Below, piece by piece: positions 1 to 8,532 of a stretch of 62,121 nt of DNA. The translations under genes and the position numbers were made by a program. The stretch is from an uncultured bacterium (lineage in GTDB: Bacteria; Planctomycetota; UBA1135). How positions within the stretch are numbered: position 1 is the first letter of the stretch; every line of letters starts with the position of its first letter. A model generated the notes under the pieces. It did not search any database. It saw only the letters and a list, made by a program, of their open reading frames with translations, and was not told where the DNA came from. Where the stretch lies: NCBI GenBank assembly GCA_937919925.1, contig CALFOT010000026.1, positions 1 to 62,121 of the forward strand, given 5' to 3'.

Positions 1-48
1 GAAAAAGGCGAAAAATTGCTAAAAGATCGTTATCAGGAAGAAAAGTGA
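1..48 (+). CDS. C-terminal tail of an upstream gene (partial)
   Basis: An open frame enters the window at base 1 and ends at a TGA at 46-48, giving a 15-residue charged tail (EKGEKLLKDRYQEEK). Its end lies just before the promoter of the SPFH gene. Nothing about function can be said; the assignment rests only on the open frame and its position. Confidence 0.4.
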   Translation, partial: EKGEKLLKDRYQEEK

Positions 49-70
49 TATCACTTTGATATCTTGCCCG

Positions 71-76
71 TATACT
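71..76 (+). promoter_or_regulatory. -10 element (TATACT) 5 nt before the SPFH start
   Basis: TATACT lies 5 nt upstream of the ATG at 82. A transcript starting about 7 nt downstream would begin at or next to the start codon, so the mRNA is probably leaderless. No clear -35 is visible at the usual distance. Confidence 0.5.
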
Positions 77-81
77 AGGGC

Positions 82-993
82 ATGATCAAGGAAAACACCT
101 TCTACCCTAAGTCCGGCTTGCTGTTTTTGCTGGTCGTGGCACCAGCTTTTCTCCTTACTGCGATTCTGAGCTTTGTTCAGGCAAGTGAATCCCGCAGCGA
201 TGGTACTACTGGATTTTTCGTCTTACTGGGCCTGTTTTGCATGATTTGCTTTTTATTCACGCTGATTGGCCTGATGGCGGTTAGCCCGAATGAGGCGCGC
301 GTGGTGACTTTGTTTGGGAACTACAAAGGCACGGTGCACAAAACCGGCTTATGGTGGACCAACCCCTTTATGAGTAAGCGGAAAATCTCCGTGCGGGTGC
401 GCAATTTTGATAGCGACAAACTGAAGGTCAATGATCAAGCGGGTAACCCGGTGGAGATCGGCGCGGTGGTGGTGTGGAAAGTTATTGATACCGCCGAAGC
501 TCTGTTCGAAGTGGATGACTACGAAGATTTTGTGCGCGTGCAAAGTGAGGCGGCATTACGCAATATGGCCACCCAATATCCCTACGATTCGCATGAAGAA
601 CGCGAAGGCCAAGCCGGAGTAATCGATACCGATGTCATCGCGTTGCGCAGTCACACCGTAGAGATTGCCGCCAAGCTCAAAGAAGAAGTGCAGGAGCGTC
701 TGGATAAAGCAGGTGTAGAAGTGATTGAAGCACGCATTAGTCATTTGGCTTATGCGCAGGAAATCGCCAGTGCCATGCTGCAGCGTCAGCAGGCGTCGGC
801 GATTATTGCTGCGCGCACGATGATTGTGGAAGGTGCAGTGGGGATGGTGGAAATGGCCCTGGCCAAACTCAGTGAGCGCAACATCGTGGATTTAGATGAT
901 GAGCGCAAAGCACAGATGGTGGGGAACTTGCTGGTGGTTTTGTGTGGGGATAAAAACACCCAACCAGTGGTCAACACGGGCAGTATTTACTAG
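82..993 (+). CDS. SPFH/band-7 domain membrane protein
   Basis: A 303-residue protein with two N-terminal membrane segments (about residues 13-33 and 44-66). They are followed by a stomatin/prohibitin-type band-7 domain starting near [13 protein letters not shown] and including a GLWWTNPF segment. The C-terminal half holds the helical region typical of SPFH proteins, with a conserved [10 protein letters not shown] stretch. Such proteins form oligomers at the membrane and organise microdomains or regulate proteases; the exact role here is unknown. The ATG at 82 puts the hydrophobic segments at the correct N-terminus. The small DNA-binding-type gene starts 3 nt after the stop, so the two are probably cotranscribed. 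Confidence 0.85.
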   Translation: MIKENTFYPKSGLLFLLVVAPAFLLTAILSFVQASESRSDGTTGFFVLLGLFCMICFLFTLIGLMAVSPNEARVVTLFGNYKGTVHKTGLWWTNPFMSKRKISVRVRNFDSDKLKVNDQAGNPVEIGAVVVWKVIDTAEALFEVDDYEDFVRVQSEAALRNMATQYPYDSHEEREGQAGVIDTDVIALRSHTVEIAAKLKEEVQERLDKAGVEVIEARISHLAYAQEIASAMLQRQQASAIIAARTMIVEGAVGMVEMALAKLSERNIVDLDDERKAQMVGNLLVVLCGDKNTQPVVNTGSIY

Positions 994-996
994 TTT

Positions 997-1245
997 GTGA
1001 CTACGCGTAAATCCTTCTTGTTGCGTATGGAGCCGCGCGTGCACGCTGCTTTAAAGCGGTGGGCGGATGCGGAGTTTCGTAGCTTGAATGGGCAAGTGGA
1101 GTTCCTGCTCCGCCAGTTGTTGGTGGAGCAGGGGCGCTTGCAGGAAGGCGAGTTGGATGTGGAACCGCAGCGACCCGGCCGCCCGCCTCTGCCAGAACAA
1201 CAGCCGCCGCCGTCGCCGCCGCCGCCGCCGCCGCCGCCCGATTAG
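997..1245 (+). CDS. Small ribbon-helix-helix (Arc-like) protein with polyproline tail
   Basis: An 82-residue protein starting at GTG, 3 nt after the SPFH stop. Residues 3-45 (RKSFLLRMEPRVHAALKRWA and onward) match the Arc/MetJ-type ribbon-helix-helix pattern: a short beta strand, then two helices, with LNGQVEFLLRQLL as the second. The C-terminal third is proline-rich and ends in an almost pure proline run encoded by a CCG repeat. RHH proteins usually bind DNA as dimers, often as autorepressors; here it may control this four-gene cluster. Close coupling to an SPFH gene suggests a functional pair, which is inference. Confidence 0.7.
   Translation: MTTRKSFLLRMEPRVHAALKRWADAEFRSLNGQVEFLLRQLLVEQGRLQEGELDVEPQRPGRPPLPEQQPPPSPPPPPPPPD
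1204..1240 (+). repeat. CCG trinucleotide repeat encoding the polyproline tail
   Basis: A nearly uninterrupted CCG tract (one TCG variant) encodes the C-terminal polyproline of the RHH protein. It is followed by a G/C-rich GGCGTCGGC-type segment that could pair with it into an imperfect hairpin around the stop codon. Length changes by slippage would stay in frame. Confidence 0.75.
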
Positions 1246-1300
1246 GTGGCGTCGGCGTCGGCGTAGCAATGCAGGCGGCGCGCGGCTATCTTGGGCGGGA

Positions 1301-2086
1301 ATGGTAGTTTTCACCCGCTGCGAGTCGCATCCGCAGATCGACTGGGCCACCCCCGATTTCTGTGCCGAGTCCTACACCGATTCGCGCGCCTCGGCGGTGC
1401 CGGTGAAAGAGGAAGTGGAAACGCGCATTTGGCTAGGTGCTGCGCCGGATGGCAGTGCGTTGTTTTTGAAGGAATACCGTTTGCCACCGCAACGCAAAAC
1501 GCTGGGAGCTGCGGCGCGCAGCCGCGCTTTACGCGAATGGAAGGCGTTATTGGCCATGGATATCGCTGGTCTGCCCGTGGGCCGACCGATGTGGTTTGCG
1601 GAGTCACGTCGCGGTACCAAGTTGGAGTTTTCGGTGGTGGCCACCGCCTCTCTGGGCGACGTCATCCCGTTACCGCAGGCTCTCGAAGAGTTTCCGCAGG
1701 TTGCAGGAACTCTGTGTCTGGAAGTTGGCCGGATTGCGCGGCAACTACACGATGCGGGCTTTGGCCATTTTCGCATGCAGGCGAAAAACTTCATGGTAGG
1801 GGAGGCGCCTGGCTACACCGTCAGCTTGCTGGATGCGCCGTATTCCTGTTTGTGGTTCCGCGGCGTGCCCGCCCGCATTCGACGTCTTGATTTGGAAGAC
1901 TTGGCCGGCAGCCATGCGGTATTCACACCCATCCAGGTGACCCAGATTTTGGCTGGGTATCAAGGTGACCTAGATCCTGTACCCGGGGTGATGAAGTTTC
2001 GCCCAGGATTGCGCTCGCGATGGGGTCAGAAACTGCGTCGCATCGCCTATTATCTTGGGGCAATCTGGAGCGGCCGCCGCCCTTAA
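1301..2086 (+). CDS. WaaP/Kdo-kinase-like protein, probable pseudokinase
   Basis: A 261-residue protein of the lipopolysaccharide-kinase type small kinase fold. The ATP-lysine strand is visible (LFLKEYR, K57), with a helix-C type glutamate (E79). The catalytic loop reads GHFRMQAKNF (residues 155-164), and a later LLD (D178) sits in the metal-binding position. Active relatives have H-x-D-x4-N in the loop; here the aspartate is replaced by Arg158 while the His and Asn remain, so phosphotransfer is doubtful. The ATG at 1301 is preceded by TATCTT 8 nt upstream. Longer readings extend into the antisense of the proline repeat and were not used. It is followed at 8 nt by a methyltransferase. Confidence 0.7.
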   Translation: MVVFTRCESHPQIDWATPDFCAESYTDSRASAVPVKEEVETRIWLGAAPDGSALFLKEYRLPPQRKTLGAAARSRALREWKALLAMDIAGLPVGRPMWFAESRRGTKLEFSVVATASLGDVIPLPQALEEFPQVAGTLCLEVGRIARQLHDAGFGHFRMQAKNFMVGEAPGYTVSLLDAPYSCLWFRGVPARIRRLDLEDLAGSHAVFTPIQVTQILAGYQGDLDPVPGVMKFRPGLRSRWGQKLRRIAYYLGAIWSGRRP

Positions 2087-2094
2087 TCCATCTC

Positions 2095-2742
2095 ATGACT
2101 CTTCCCGAACGACTAGCTCAATACCACGCCGCGGAAGGTGCGGAGGAGTACCTCGATGAATACCACAAGTTTCATCGCAAGCTCAGTGACCGCCGCGAGC
2201 ATAAGTTGCTCGATGCTTATTTTGCGCAGGTAGGCGGGGTGGCCACGGCCTTAGATTTGCCGTGTGGTTGGGGCCGTTATATGCCTTATTTGCGTAGCCA
2301 CGGCGCCGAAGTTTTAGAGGCCGATTACAGCGGCAGTATGTTAGCCAAAGTTGCGGAGGTCTTTCCAGACACCCCCTTGCTGGGGCGTATGCGCTGCTTC
2401 GGTCATCGTATTCCATTGCAAAATCGGGCGGTAGAGTTGGTGTTTTCCATGCGTTTGAGCCATCACCTTGCCGATCCAGTGGTACGGCGCGAGCACATCG
2501 AAGAGTTGTTTCGCGTTGCCGATCGCTGGGTGATTTTCACCTACTTTGATCGCGCGAGTTTGAAGAATCTGATACGCCGCGCGGCCACCGCCTTGGGCCT
2601 CAATAAAAAACATCCGAAGAACACTTTGAGCCGCGCGCAAGTGCACGCCATGGCCAAAGCTGCTGGCTTCAAGATCCATCAGGATCCGATGTTGTTCCGG
2701 GTGGGCTCTGGCCACCGTCTGGTGTTCGCGGAACGGGTTTGA
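2095..2742 (+). CDS. SAM-dependent methyltransferase (class I)
   Basis: A 215-residue Rossmann-type methyltransferase. Motif I is ALDLPCGWGRYMPYL, followed by an acidic residue at the end of strand 2 (EADYSG). The post-motif LVFSMRLSHHL segment is like the UbiE/Methyltransf_11 family. Substrate unknown. The start at 2095 lies just after the kinase-like gene, so coexpression is likely. Its stop is one base from the end of the convergent multiheme lipoprotein gene. Confidence 0.8.
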   Translation: MTLPERLAQYHAAEGAEEYLDEYHKFHRKLSDRREHKLLDAYFAQVGGVATALDLPCGWGRYMPYLRSHGAEVLEADYSGSMLAKVAEVFPDTPLLGRMRCFGHRIPLQNRAVELVFSMRLSHHLADPVVRREHIEELFRVADRWVIFTYFDRASLKNLIRRAATALGLNKKHPKNTLSRAQVHAMAKAAGFKIHQDPMLFRVGSGHRLVFAERV

Positions 2743-2743
2743 A

Positions 2744-4246
2744 TCAATCCTCCGCCACGCCATCAGGGTGGCAGAAATAGCACGCTGCCGTGTTCCATTG
2801 GTAACCAGTCACTTCGGGGCCGTGGTGGCTATCGGCTTCACTCTGCCGATGTTCATGGCAATCAATGCAACTGAACACGGTGGTGCCGGTGGTATGGCAT
2901 TCCACGCAATTAAATCCGCTGTGCTTGCCGCTGTTGATCGGGAAACTGTGGTTGAAGGTACCATGGCCCCAATCCACCGTATCGTGGCAATCAGCACAGG
3001 TGGTTGGGAAGCCGGCCGTCTGGTGATTCGGATCGGTGGTGCCTTGGTAATCGGCAAGGTGGCAAGTCACGCAGGAAGAGCTGATTCCGTTGTGATCAAA
3101 GTTTGCGCCTAACCAAGTATCCGTACTATGGCAATCTTCGCAAGTGGTTGGAATGCCGTTCGCTTGGTGAGCTGGATCATTGGTGGCTTGGTACGTGTCT
3201 AGGTGGCAAGTGACACACGAATCCACAATGCCGACGTGATTAAAATTCGCGCCCTCCCAAGTCACGGTACCGTGACAGTCTTCACAATCCGTTTGGTAGC
3301 CAGAGGCCACATGATCTGGATTGGTGGTGGCCTGGAAATCTGTTAAGTGGCAAGTGACGCAACCATTTGAAATCCCAGCGTGATTGAAAATAGCGCCCTG
3401 CCAGGTGCTCGTGCCGTGACAATCTTGGCAAGTGGTCGCGAAGCCCTTAGCCACGTGATCGGGATCGGTAGTGCCAAGGAATTCTGCATCATGGCAGGAG
3501 AAGCAAGTGGTGGAGAGTGCGGTGAATTGGCCACTGCTATGGCAATCCAAACAATCGGCTGCAGCGTGTGCTCCACTCAGTGGCCAATCATCATGGCCGA
3601 ATCCGCCAACGCTGCGCCAAGTGGTGGCCATGTGGCAATCTTGGCAGTTGCTCACCCAACCCTGCGCGAGGTGATTTGGGGCGGTGACATTTGCCGCGAG
3701 ATCGCCATGGCAGGCTTCACAGGCGGTATCGGTAGGGCTAAACAAACCCACTTCGGAGCCGGGGTGGCAGCGGAAACAGGATGCCGCAGCGTGCGCACCG
3801 ACTAACGGGAAGCGCGTCATGTTGTGGGCTTCAATCTGCCCTTGTGGCTGCCAAGTTTCTTGGCCGTGACACGATTCACAATTGCGTCCCAGTTGGGTGA
3901 GGTGCACATCTTCGTGGCAACCCGCACAGCCGGCGGCGGCAAAGGTGGCGACCGGACCGCGGTCGTTGTGGCAGCGTAAACATTGTGCTTGGGCGTGCGC
4001 TCCTTCGAGTGCTACCCCCGTTTTCTCCAGGTGATCGAATTCAAAATCCAGCCGCACTTCGCTCCAATCGTTACCCTCGTGACAAAGCGAGCAGTCGCCT
4101 GGAAAATCATCGTGCGGAATCACTGGGCCGTTGCCTTCGTACCAATTTTGCGGGTTGTCGGCCGTGGAGCAGGCCTGCAAAATGATCATCGGCAGGCTTA
4201 GGATGGCGGCGAAAAAGAGAGGATTGATTGCTGTGAGTCGTTTCAT
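2744..4246 (-). CDS. 19-heme c-type cytochrome lipoprotein, candidate outer-surface reductase
   Basis: A 500-residue protein beginning MKRLTAINPLFF, with a lipoprotein signal (IILQAC). It has 19 CXXCH heme-c motifs, none of them CX3CH or longer. The N-terminal part has FDH and GAHA histidines that probably serve as distal ligands. The centre holds three near-identical 48-residue units, each with two hemes (CEDCH and CVTCH) separated by a conserved FNH segment. It is the last gene of the conduit operon, 13 nt after the barrel gene. Lipidation, heme density and the barrel neighbour suggest it faces the cell surface like the outer cytochrome of porin-cytochrome complexes. Topology is inferred. 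Confidence 0.85.
   Translation of the reverse strand: MKRLTAINPLFFAAILSLPMIILQACSTADNPQNWYEGNGPVIPHDDFPGDCSLCHEGNDWSEVRLDFEFDHLEKTGVALEGAHAQAQCLRCHNDRGPVATFAAAGCAGCHEDVHLTQLGRNCESCHGQETWQPQGQIEAHNMTRFPLVGAHAAASCFRCHPGSEVGLFSPTDTACEACHGDLAANVTAPNHLAQGWVSNCQDCHMATTWRSVGGFGHDDWPLSGAHAAADCLDCHSSGQFTALSTTCFSCHDAEFLGTTDPDHVAKGFATTCQDCHGTSTWQGAIFNHAGISNGCVTCHLTDFQATTNPDHVASGYQTDCEDCHGTVTWEGANFNHVGIVDSCVTCHLDTYQATNDPAHQANGIPTTCEDCHSTDTWLGANFDHNGISSSCVTCHLADYQGTTDPNHQTAGFPTTCADCHDTVDWGHGTFNHSFPINSGKHSGFNCVECHTTGTTVFSCIDCHEHRQSEADSHHGPEVTGYQWNTAACYFCHPDGVAED
2999..3430 (-). repeat. Three tandem 144-bp units (48 residues, two hemes each)
   Basis: Unit starts fall at 3430, 3286 and 3142 on the minus strand, exactly 144 bp apart, with a degenerate fourth unit beginning at 2998. 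Each unit runs CxDCH - W(Q/E/L)GA - F(N/D)H - CVTCH - TxxPxH. The regular period points to internal duplication as the way heme number grew. Confidence 0.85.
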
Positions 4247-4259
4247 GCTAAATCCGGGA

Positions 4260-5912
4260 TCACAGGGATTTTTGGAAGTAAAAACCGGCAGAACGCGAGT
4301 CCTGTTCATCGCCAGTGCGAAGTTCGCCGTAAAGGGAAAGGCTTAAACCCTGGCCCAGCGCAGTATCAAAAGAAAGACGCGCGCGGTGTTGGAGTAAGTC
4401 GGAAGTACTGTTGGTGAAACCGACGTTGGAGTAGGTGGTGCTATTCCACATCAAGCGTAGGTTACCCGCATCGAAGCTCAAACCACCATCCATGCGGAAT
4501 CCGAGCAAGTCACTAAACTGCCCCTGACTGGCAAAAACAGCGGCGCCTGCCCGACTACGCTCCAGCCACAAATTGCGCGTATCCCAGCGCAGCTCGCCAC
4601 CGCCACCGGAGTTATCTTCATCGTTCCAAAGGTGCGCACGCGCCGTTCCGGTGGAATCTGCAGTGAATTTGCGGAACACGCTGACGTCGCCGCGGCGCAC
4701 TTCTTTATCCGTGTACACCAATGCAGTCGGATCAAAAATTTGCTGTTGCAGAAGATTCGGAAAGCGGAACTGACTGAGGCTGACCATCCAACCATTGCCG
4801 TCTTGGTTGCGGTAACTGCCGCTAGCCACGAGCCGCGAAAGTTCCGTACCACTGCGTGCCGGATCGTTCGAATCATATAAATCAATCCACGCGGAGCTGT
4901 GAAAATAGAAACCGTTATCCGCGCGAGTGGAGCCTTCCAGGATCACTAAATCGCGATCGGCATCACCTAGGTGCCAGCTTTTTTGGTAGCCCGCGCCCAC
5001 GTTGGATTTTTCATCTTTGGAAACCGCGCGATAGTAAACCGCGGTTTGTAAATCATCGCCGGTGCCGGCGTGGCTGCCGTAGAGCACCGGGATATAACCG
5101 AGACTGGTGCCCAGGCGATGGCCATTGCGTAAACGCACACTCACTTCGGCGCCATCGAGTACGCCGAACTGCGGAAACTCGTGTTGTAGAAAACGGCCAG
5201 CTTCGACACGCACCGGCCGATGGCGATCACCGCCAACGGCATAAGAGATTCGATCGAGACGAAAATCACTGTTGGACTCATCGCGGAGGCCGTCGGCGGA
5301 AGTGAAATCCGCTTGGTTCCCTTCGAGGTCCAAGCGTATTTGCCCGCCGTAACCCAAGGCGTTGCCTACTCGCATATCCATTCCAGCGCGCGAGAATACT
5401 GAAGATGTGGAACGCTCATCATCCCAAACCATATCGGTGAAGGCATACAAGCGACCGCTGATGGTGGTGGCGCGATCGGCCGCCGAGAGGCCTGAAACCG
5501 GTGCTAGCAGTGGTTTATCAGTGGGCCAATTTTCGACCGCGTTTTCCCATGGCGCGTGCTCCACCGTTTTGCCGGTGTTGCCAGTGCCGGTATTGTTGGT
5601 GCGCCCCGCTGGAATCCGAATCTCCACACGCACGCCAATATCAATCTGGCCGCTGCTGCCGGGTGCGGAAACCGTTGCCGAACGCTGATCCAGCGTGGTG
5701 ATGCGGCCGGTAATCACAGTTCCTGACGGCACATAGATCGTGACGGCATCGCCTTGGCGTAAGCCATCCACTAGGCCGCGATCGATTTCGACGGAGTCGC
5801 CGGTTGCAACCAAGACCCGGCCTTCGACCAAGTGATTGCCGCTCTGCGCAGCGCTGAGATTGCTGGTTCCAAACAGCAAACATAAAAGGATTAAGAGGAG
5901 GGGATGGTTCAT
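4260..5912 (-). CDS. Outer-membrane beta-barrel of the cytochrome conduit (porin-like)
   Basis: A 550-residue protein with a signal peptide (MNHPLLLILLCLLF...SAAQ). It then has a small N-terminal domain of about 75 residues (EGRVLVATGDSVEIDRG) that resembles the FlgT C-terminal or SH3-like fold. A linker leads to about 380 residues of alternating polar/hydrophobic strands (for example GRLYAFTDMVWDD, GYGGQIRLDLEGN, LSLSLYGELRTG) ending in FYFQKSL, as expected of a transmembrane barrel. The ATG overlaps the stop of the 29-heme gene (ATGA). Sandwiched between two multiheme cytochromes, it is the natural candidate for the sheath that carries electrons across the outer membrane, as MtrB does. Sequence similarity to MtrB itself was not assessed. 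Confidence 0.75.
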   Translation of the reverse strand: MNHPLLLILLCLLFGTSNLSAAQSGNHLVEGRVLVATGDSVEIDRGLVDGLRQGDAVTIYVPSGTVITGRITTLDQRSATVSAPGSSGQIDIGVRVEIRIPAGRTNNTGTGNTGKTVEHAPWENAVENWPTDKPLLAPVSGLSAADRATTISGRLYAFTDMVWDDERSTSSVFSRAGMDMRVGNALGYGGQIRLDLEGNQADFTSADGLRDESNSDFRLDRISYAVGGDRHRPVRVEAGRFLQHEFPQFGVLDGAEVSVRLRNGHRLGTSLGYIPVLYGSHAGTGDDLQTAVYYRAVSKDEKSNVGAGYQKSWHLGDADRDLVILEGSTRADNGFYFHSSAWIDLYDSNDPARSGTELSRLVASGSYRNQDGNGWMVSLSQFRFPNLLQQQIFDPTALVYTDKEVRRGDVSVFRKFTADSTGTARAHLWNDEDNSGGGGELRWDTRNLWLERSRAGAAVFASQGQFSDLLGFRMDGGLSFDAGNLRLMWNSTTYSNVGFTNSTSDLLQHRARLSFDTALGQGLSLSLYGELRTGDEQDSRSAGFYFQKSL

Positions 5913-8524
5913 CGTAAGCCGTGGCAATCACTGCATTCTGTTCCCAACGGTCGGTAGCGCACCACGGTGCGACCATTGGCAAGGGGATAGGCAACATGGC
6001 ATGAAGCACAAGCAAGATCATCATGCGCGCCGTCGAGTTGGTAGCTGCTATGTGTTTTGTGGCGAAACAACAAGCCGCTTGGGAAGGTGCCTTGATCTGC
6101 ATGGCAGTCTTGGCACTGGTCGTTCTTAGAGTTACGGAATTGGCCGACGTGAGGATCGGCGTGACAGTCCGCACAAGTCGTGCCGAGGGCGCGATCAAAA
6201 CTGCGTGCATCGCGGCCGCGCCGCTGGAGTGGGCGGTGGCACTTGGAACAATCCACGTTGGTATGCGCACTTTGGAGATCGAAGCTAGTCATACGATCGT
6301 GGTCGAAATTGTTTTCGGCAACGCGGAATGAAACCTGGCTGTGGCAGCGCACACAACCTTCTTTGCCATTGAGGTTGTTGGGCACTCCCGCCACGCGGAA
6401 ACTATCCCCGTGTGGATTCGTATGGCAAGTTTCACAACGATTGGTGGAGCCGGGGAATAAGTCAGCAACTTTACCGAGACTGCGCGTTGCAGGTGCTGAC
6501 GCCACCGCGTTACTGCGGCCGTGGCAGGCCGCGCAATCCGCGAAACGGTGGGCATCTACCAGCGCGAAATCGGTCCAGGCTTCGTGGTCAAAAGGTGCAC
6601 CTCGCATATCCTCAAAACTCTCTTCATTGTGGCAGCGTGCGCAACTGTTGTTGCCGTTGACCGACGCGGGCAAATTCAAGGCGTCGAAACGTTGGTCGTG
6701 CGGATCAGCGTGGCAAGCGGCGCATTCTTTACCAAGTGGCGGCCGCGCTTTGCCTAGCGCACGGCTTTCTGGCGTGTGGCAACTGGCGCATTCTGCACGC
6801 ACATGGGCGCCGCGTAATTCATGACTGGCCCACAACGCGTGATCGAAAGAAGCAGCCGGCACGGGCAAGAATTGTTCTTGCCCGTGACAACGTGCACAAC
6901 TTTCACGGCCTGCTACGGAAAGTGGAAGTCCAGGGCGGTCGAAACTTTCTAGGTGGACGTCTTCATGGCAAGAATCACATGAATCTTGGTTCCGCTCCAG
7001 CAGTGCCGTGGCAGTGCCAAAGCTACGCCCGGCTGCGGTTGGTGCGGGCAAGGGTTGGTGGCAAGTTTCACAATCATTGCGCGCGTGCTTGCCTTCTAAC
7101 TGGAAGGCGGTCCAGACTCCGTGATCAAATCCTGGCGCCAGCACTTGTTGAAAAGAAGTGGTGTCGTGACAACGATTACAATCCAGTGAGGAGCGATCGC
7201 TCACCAGCGCAAATTCCTCAAAGCAGGCATCATGTGCATCCAAGTGGCACGATTGGCATTTGCTATCCACCGCCGCATAAACGGGGCCTAGCTCATCATC
7301 GAGGTTTTCATCCACGTGACACAGAGCGCAATCCGTTGCTGCGTGGGCGCCATCCAGCACGAAGCCAGTCTCGGCGTGGCGCGCGTTATCGAATTTTGCC
7401 GGCTGAAACTGCAAGGGATCATGGCACGACAAACAATTCTCGGCGGCCAAATCGCCGTTTTGAAATTGCCCTGCGTGTGGGTCCTTATGGCAAGCCGCAC
7501 AGTCTTCTGCCGAACGCCCTGGGAAGCGTGCGGCATAGGTGGCCAAGGTGGCCTGCGCACTGCGATCTTGTGGCGGAGCCGCATGGCATTGATCACAACT
7601 AAGCTGGTCGTGGGGAGCAATCAGGGCAAAGCCAGAGGCTTCGTGCTCTGCGGCAGTGCAGTAGGCGCGTGCAGCAACAAAATCGGTGTGCTCCAGCAAG
7701 TGGCATGCGGCACAGTTTTGTTCCTCCTGCGGAAAGCGCTGATAATTCGTAGCAAGAAAGTTTTCTGCGTGCGGCGATTCATGGCAATCCGCACAAGCTC
7801 GCCACTGCGGAGGATTGATTCCGCCGATGGATTCCACCGAGTATAAATCGTCTTTTGCATGGCACTCCACGCAGCCGATTTCATCATGCACACCACGCAA
7901 TGGAAAACGCTCGTCGTGGGCAAAGGTTGCCACCAAATCGAAGGCTTCGCTTTGGCCATGGCAACTGGCACAATCCTCTTTCATTTTGCCCTTGTGCGGA
8001 TCTTCATGGCAAGTCACGCAATCCTGCGACAGCCCCATATAACGACGTTGGCCTTCCTCTAAGACCGCAATCTCTGCCAGCTCATGACACTTCTGGCAGG
8101 CGATGGTCAAGTGTTTGCCTTCTAGCTGAAAATCAAACATCACATGGTCAAAAGCCGCCAAATCTTCCACACCTGCCAGGGAAAAACTGTTTTCGGAAAC
8201 GAGTGCAAAAGCGCTGCCGTGATGTTCGCTGTGACAGAGGCTACATTCCATTGCCCCCGGGGCGACAAGAGTGCCATGTAAACCATGCTTGTTTTGAATA
8301 TCGCTCTGAACTTCTTGGTGACAATCCAAACACGCAGCCGGCAAATCCTCCGCCTTTTCGCCATGGCACTTACTACAGGTAGGGCCGCCCAATAGAGTGC
8401 TAATGGAAGCGTGCGCCGCACTGATTTCGCCCGGGTTGGTTTTGCTGAGGTCTGCGAACGCCAACCACAACACCAATCCTAGAGAGATCAGTGTGAGCGC
8501 TAGTCGAGAAAGATTTTTACTCAA
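5909..8524 (-). CDS. 29-heme c-type cytochrome (periplasmic, membrane-anchored)
   Basis: Starting at TTG 8524 this is an 871-residue protein with one N-terminal hydrophobic segment (LALTLISLGLVLWLAF) and 29 CXXCH motifs spread evenly to the last residues (CSDCHGLR). The body is built of repeated three-heme modules of roughly 80-95 residues. Each has a CXXCH, then a CXXCHxDPH, then a C(A/V)RCH or similar, followed by an FDH and a GAH-type histidine; the extra histidines are likely distal heme ligands. The TTG start lies 8 nt after the stop of the oxidoreductase gene; an upstream in-frame extension would overlap that gene deeply and is unlikely. It probably spans the periplasm as a molecular wire. 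Confidence 0.85.
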   Translation of the reverse strand: MSKNLSRLALTLISLGLVLWLAFADLSKTNPGEISAAHASISTLLGGPTCSKCHGEKAEDLPAACLDCHQEVQSDIQNKHGLHGTLVAPGAMECSLCHSEHHGSAFALVSENSFSLAGVEDLAAFDHVMFDFQLEGKHLTIACQKCHELAEIAVLEEGQRRYMGLSQDCVTCHEDPHKGKMKEDCASCHGQSEAFDLVATFAHDERFPLRGVHDEIGCVECHAKDDLYSVESIGGINPPQWRACADCHESPHAENFLATNYQRFPQEEQNCAACHLLEHTDFVAARAYCTAAEHEASGFALIAPHDQLSCDQCHAAPPQDRSAQATLATYAARFPGRSAEDCAACHKDPHAGQFQNGDLAAENCLSCHDPLQFQPAKFDNARHAETGFVLDGAHAATDCALCHVDENLDDELGPVYAAVDSKCQSCHLDAHDACFEEFALVSDRSSLDCNRCHDTTSFQQVLAPGFDHGVWTAFQLEGKHARNDCETCHQPLPAPTAAGRSFGTATALLERNQDSCDSCHEDVHLESFDRPGLPLSVAGRESCARCHGQEQFLPVPAASFDHALWASHELRGAHVRAECASCHTPESRALGKARPPLGKECAACHADPHDQRFDALNLPASVNGNNSCARCHNEESFEDMRGAPFDHEAWTDFALVDAHRFADCAACHGRSNAVASAPATRSLGKVADLFPGSTNRCETCHTNPHGDSFRVAGVPNNLNGKEGCVRCHSQVSFRVAENNFDHDRMTSFDLQSAHTNVDCSKCHRPLQRRGRDARSFDRALGTTCADCHADPHVGQFRNSKNDQCQDCHADQGTFPSGLLFRHKTHSSYQLDGAHDDLACASCHVAYPLANGRTVVRYRPLGTECSDCHGLR

Positions 8525-8532
8525 AAGAAAGC

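Noticed and set aside
56-61. TTGATA as -35 of the SPFH gene
   Set aside because: It is only 9 nt from the -10 TATACT, far below the 16-18 nt needed.
6736-7602. Long plus-strand open frames opposite the 29-heme gene
   Set aside because: CXXCH-rich coding DNA is stop-poor on the opposite strand. The products are Arg/His-rich with no motif, and the minus frame holds 29 heme sites.
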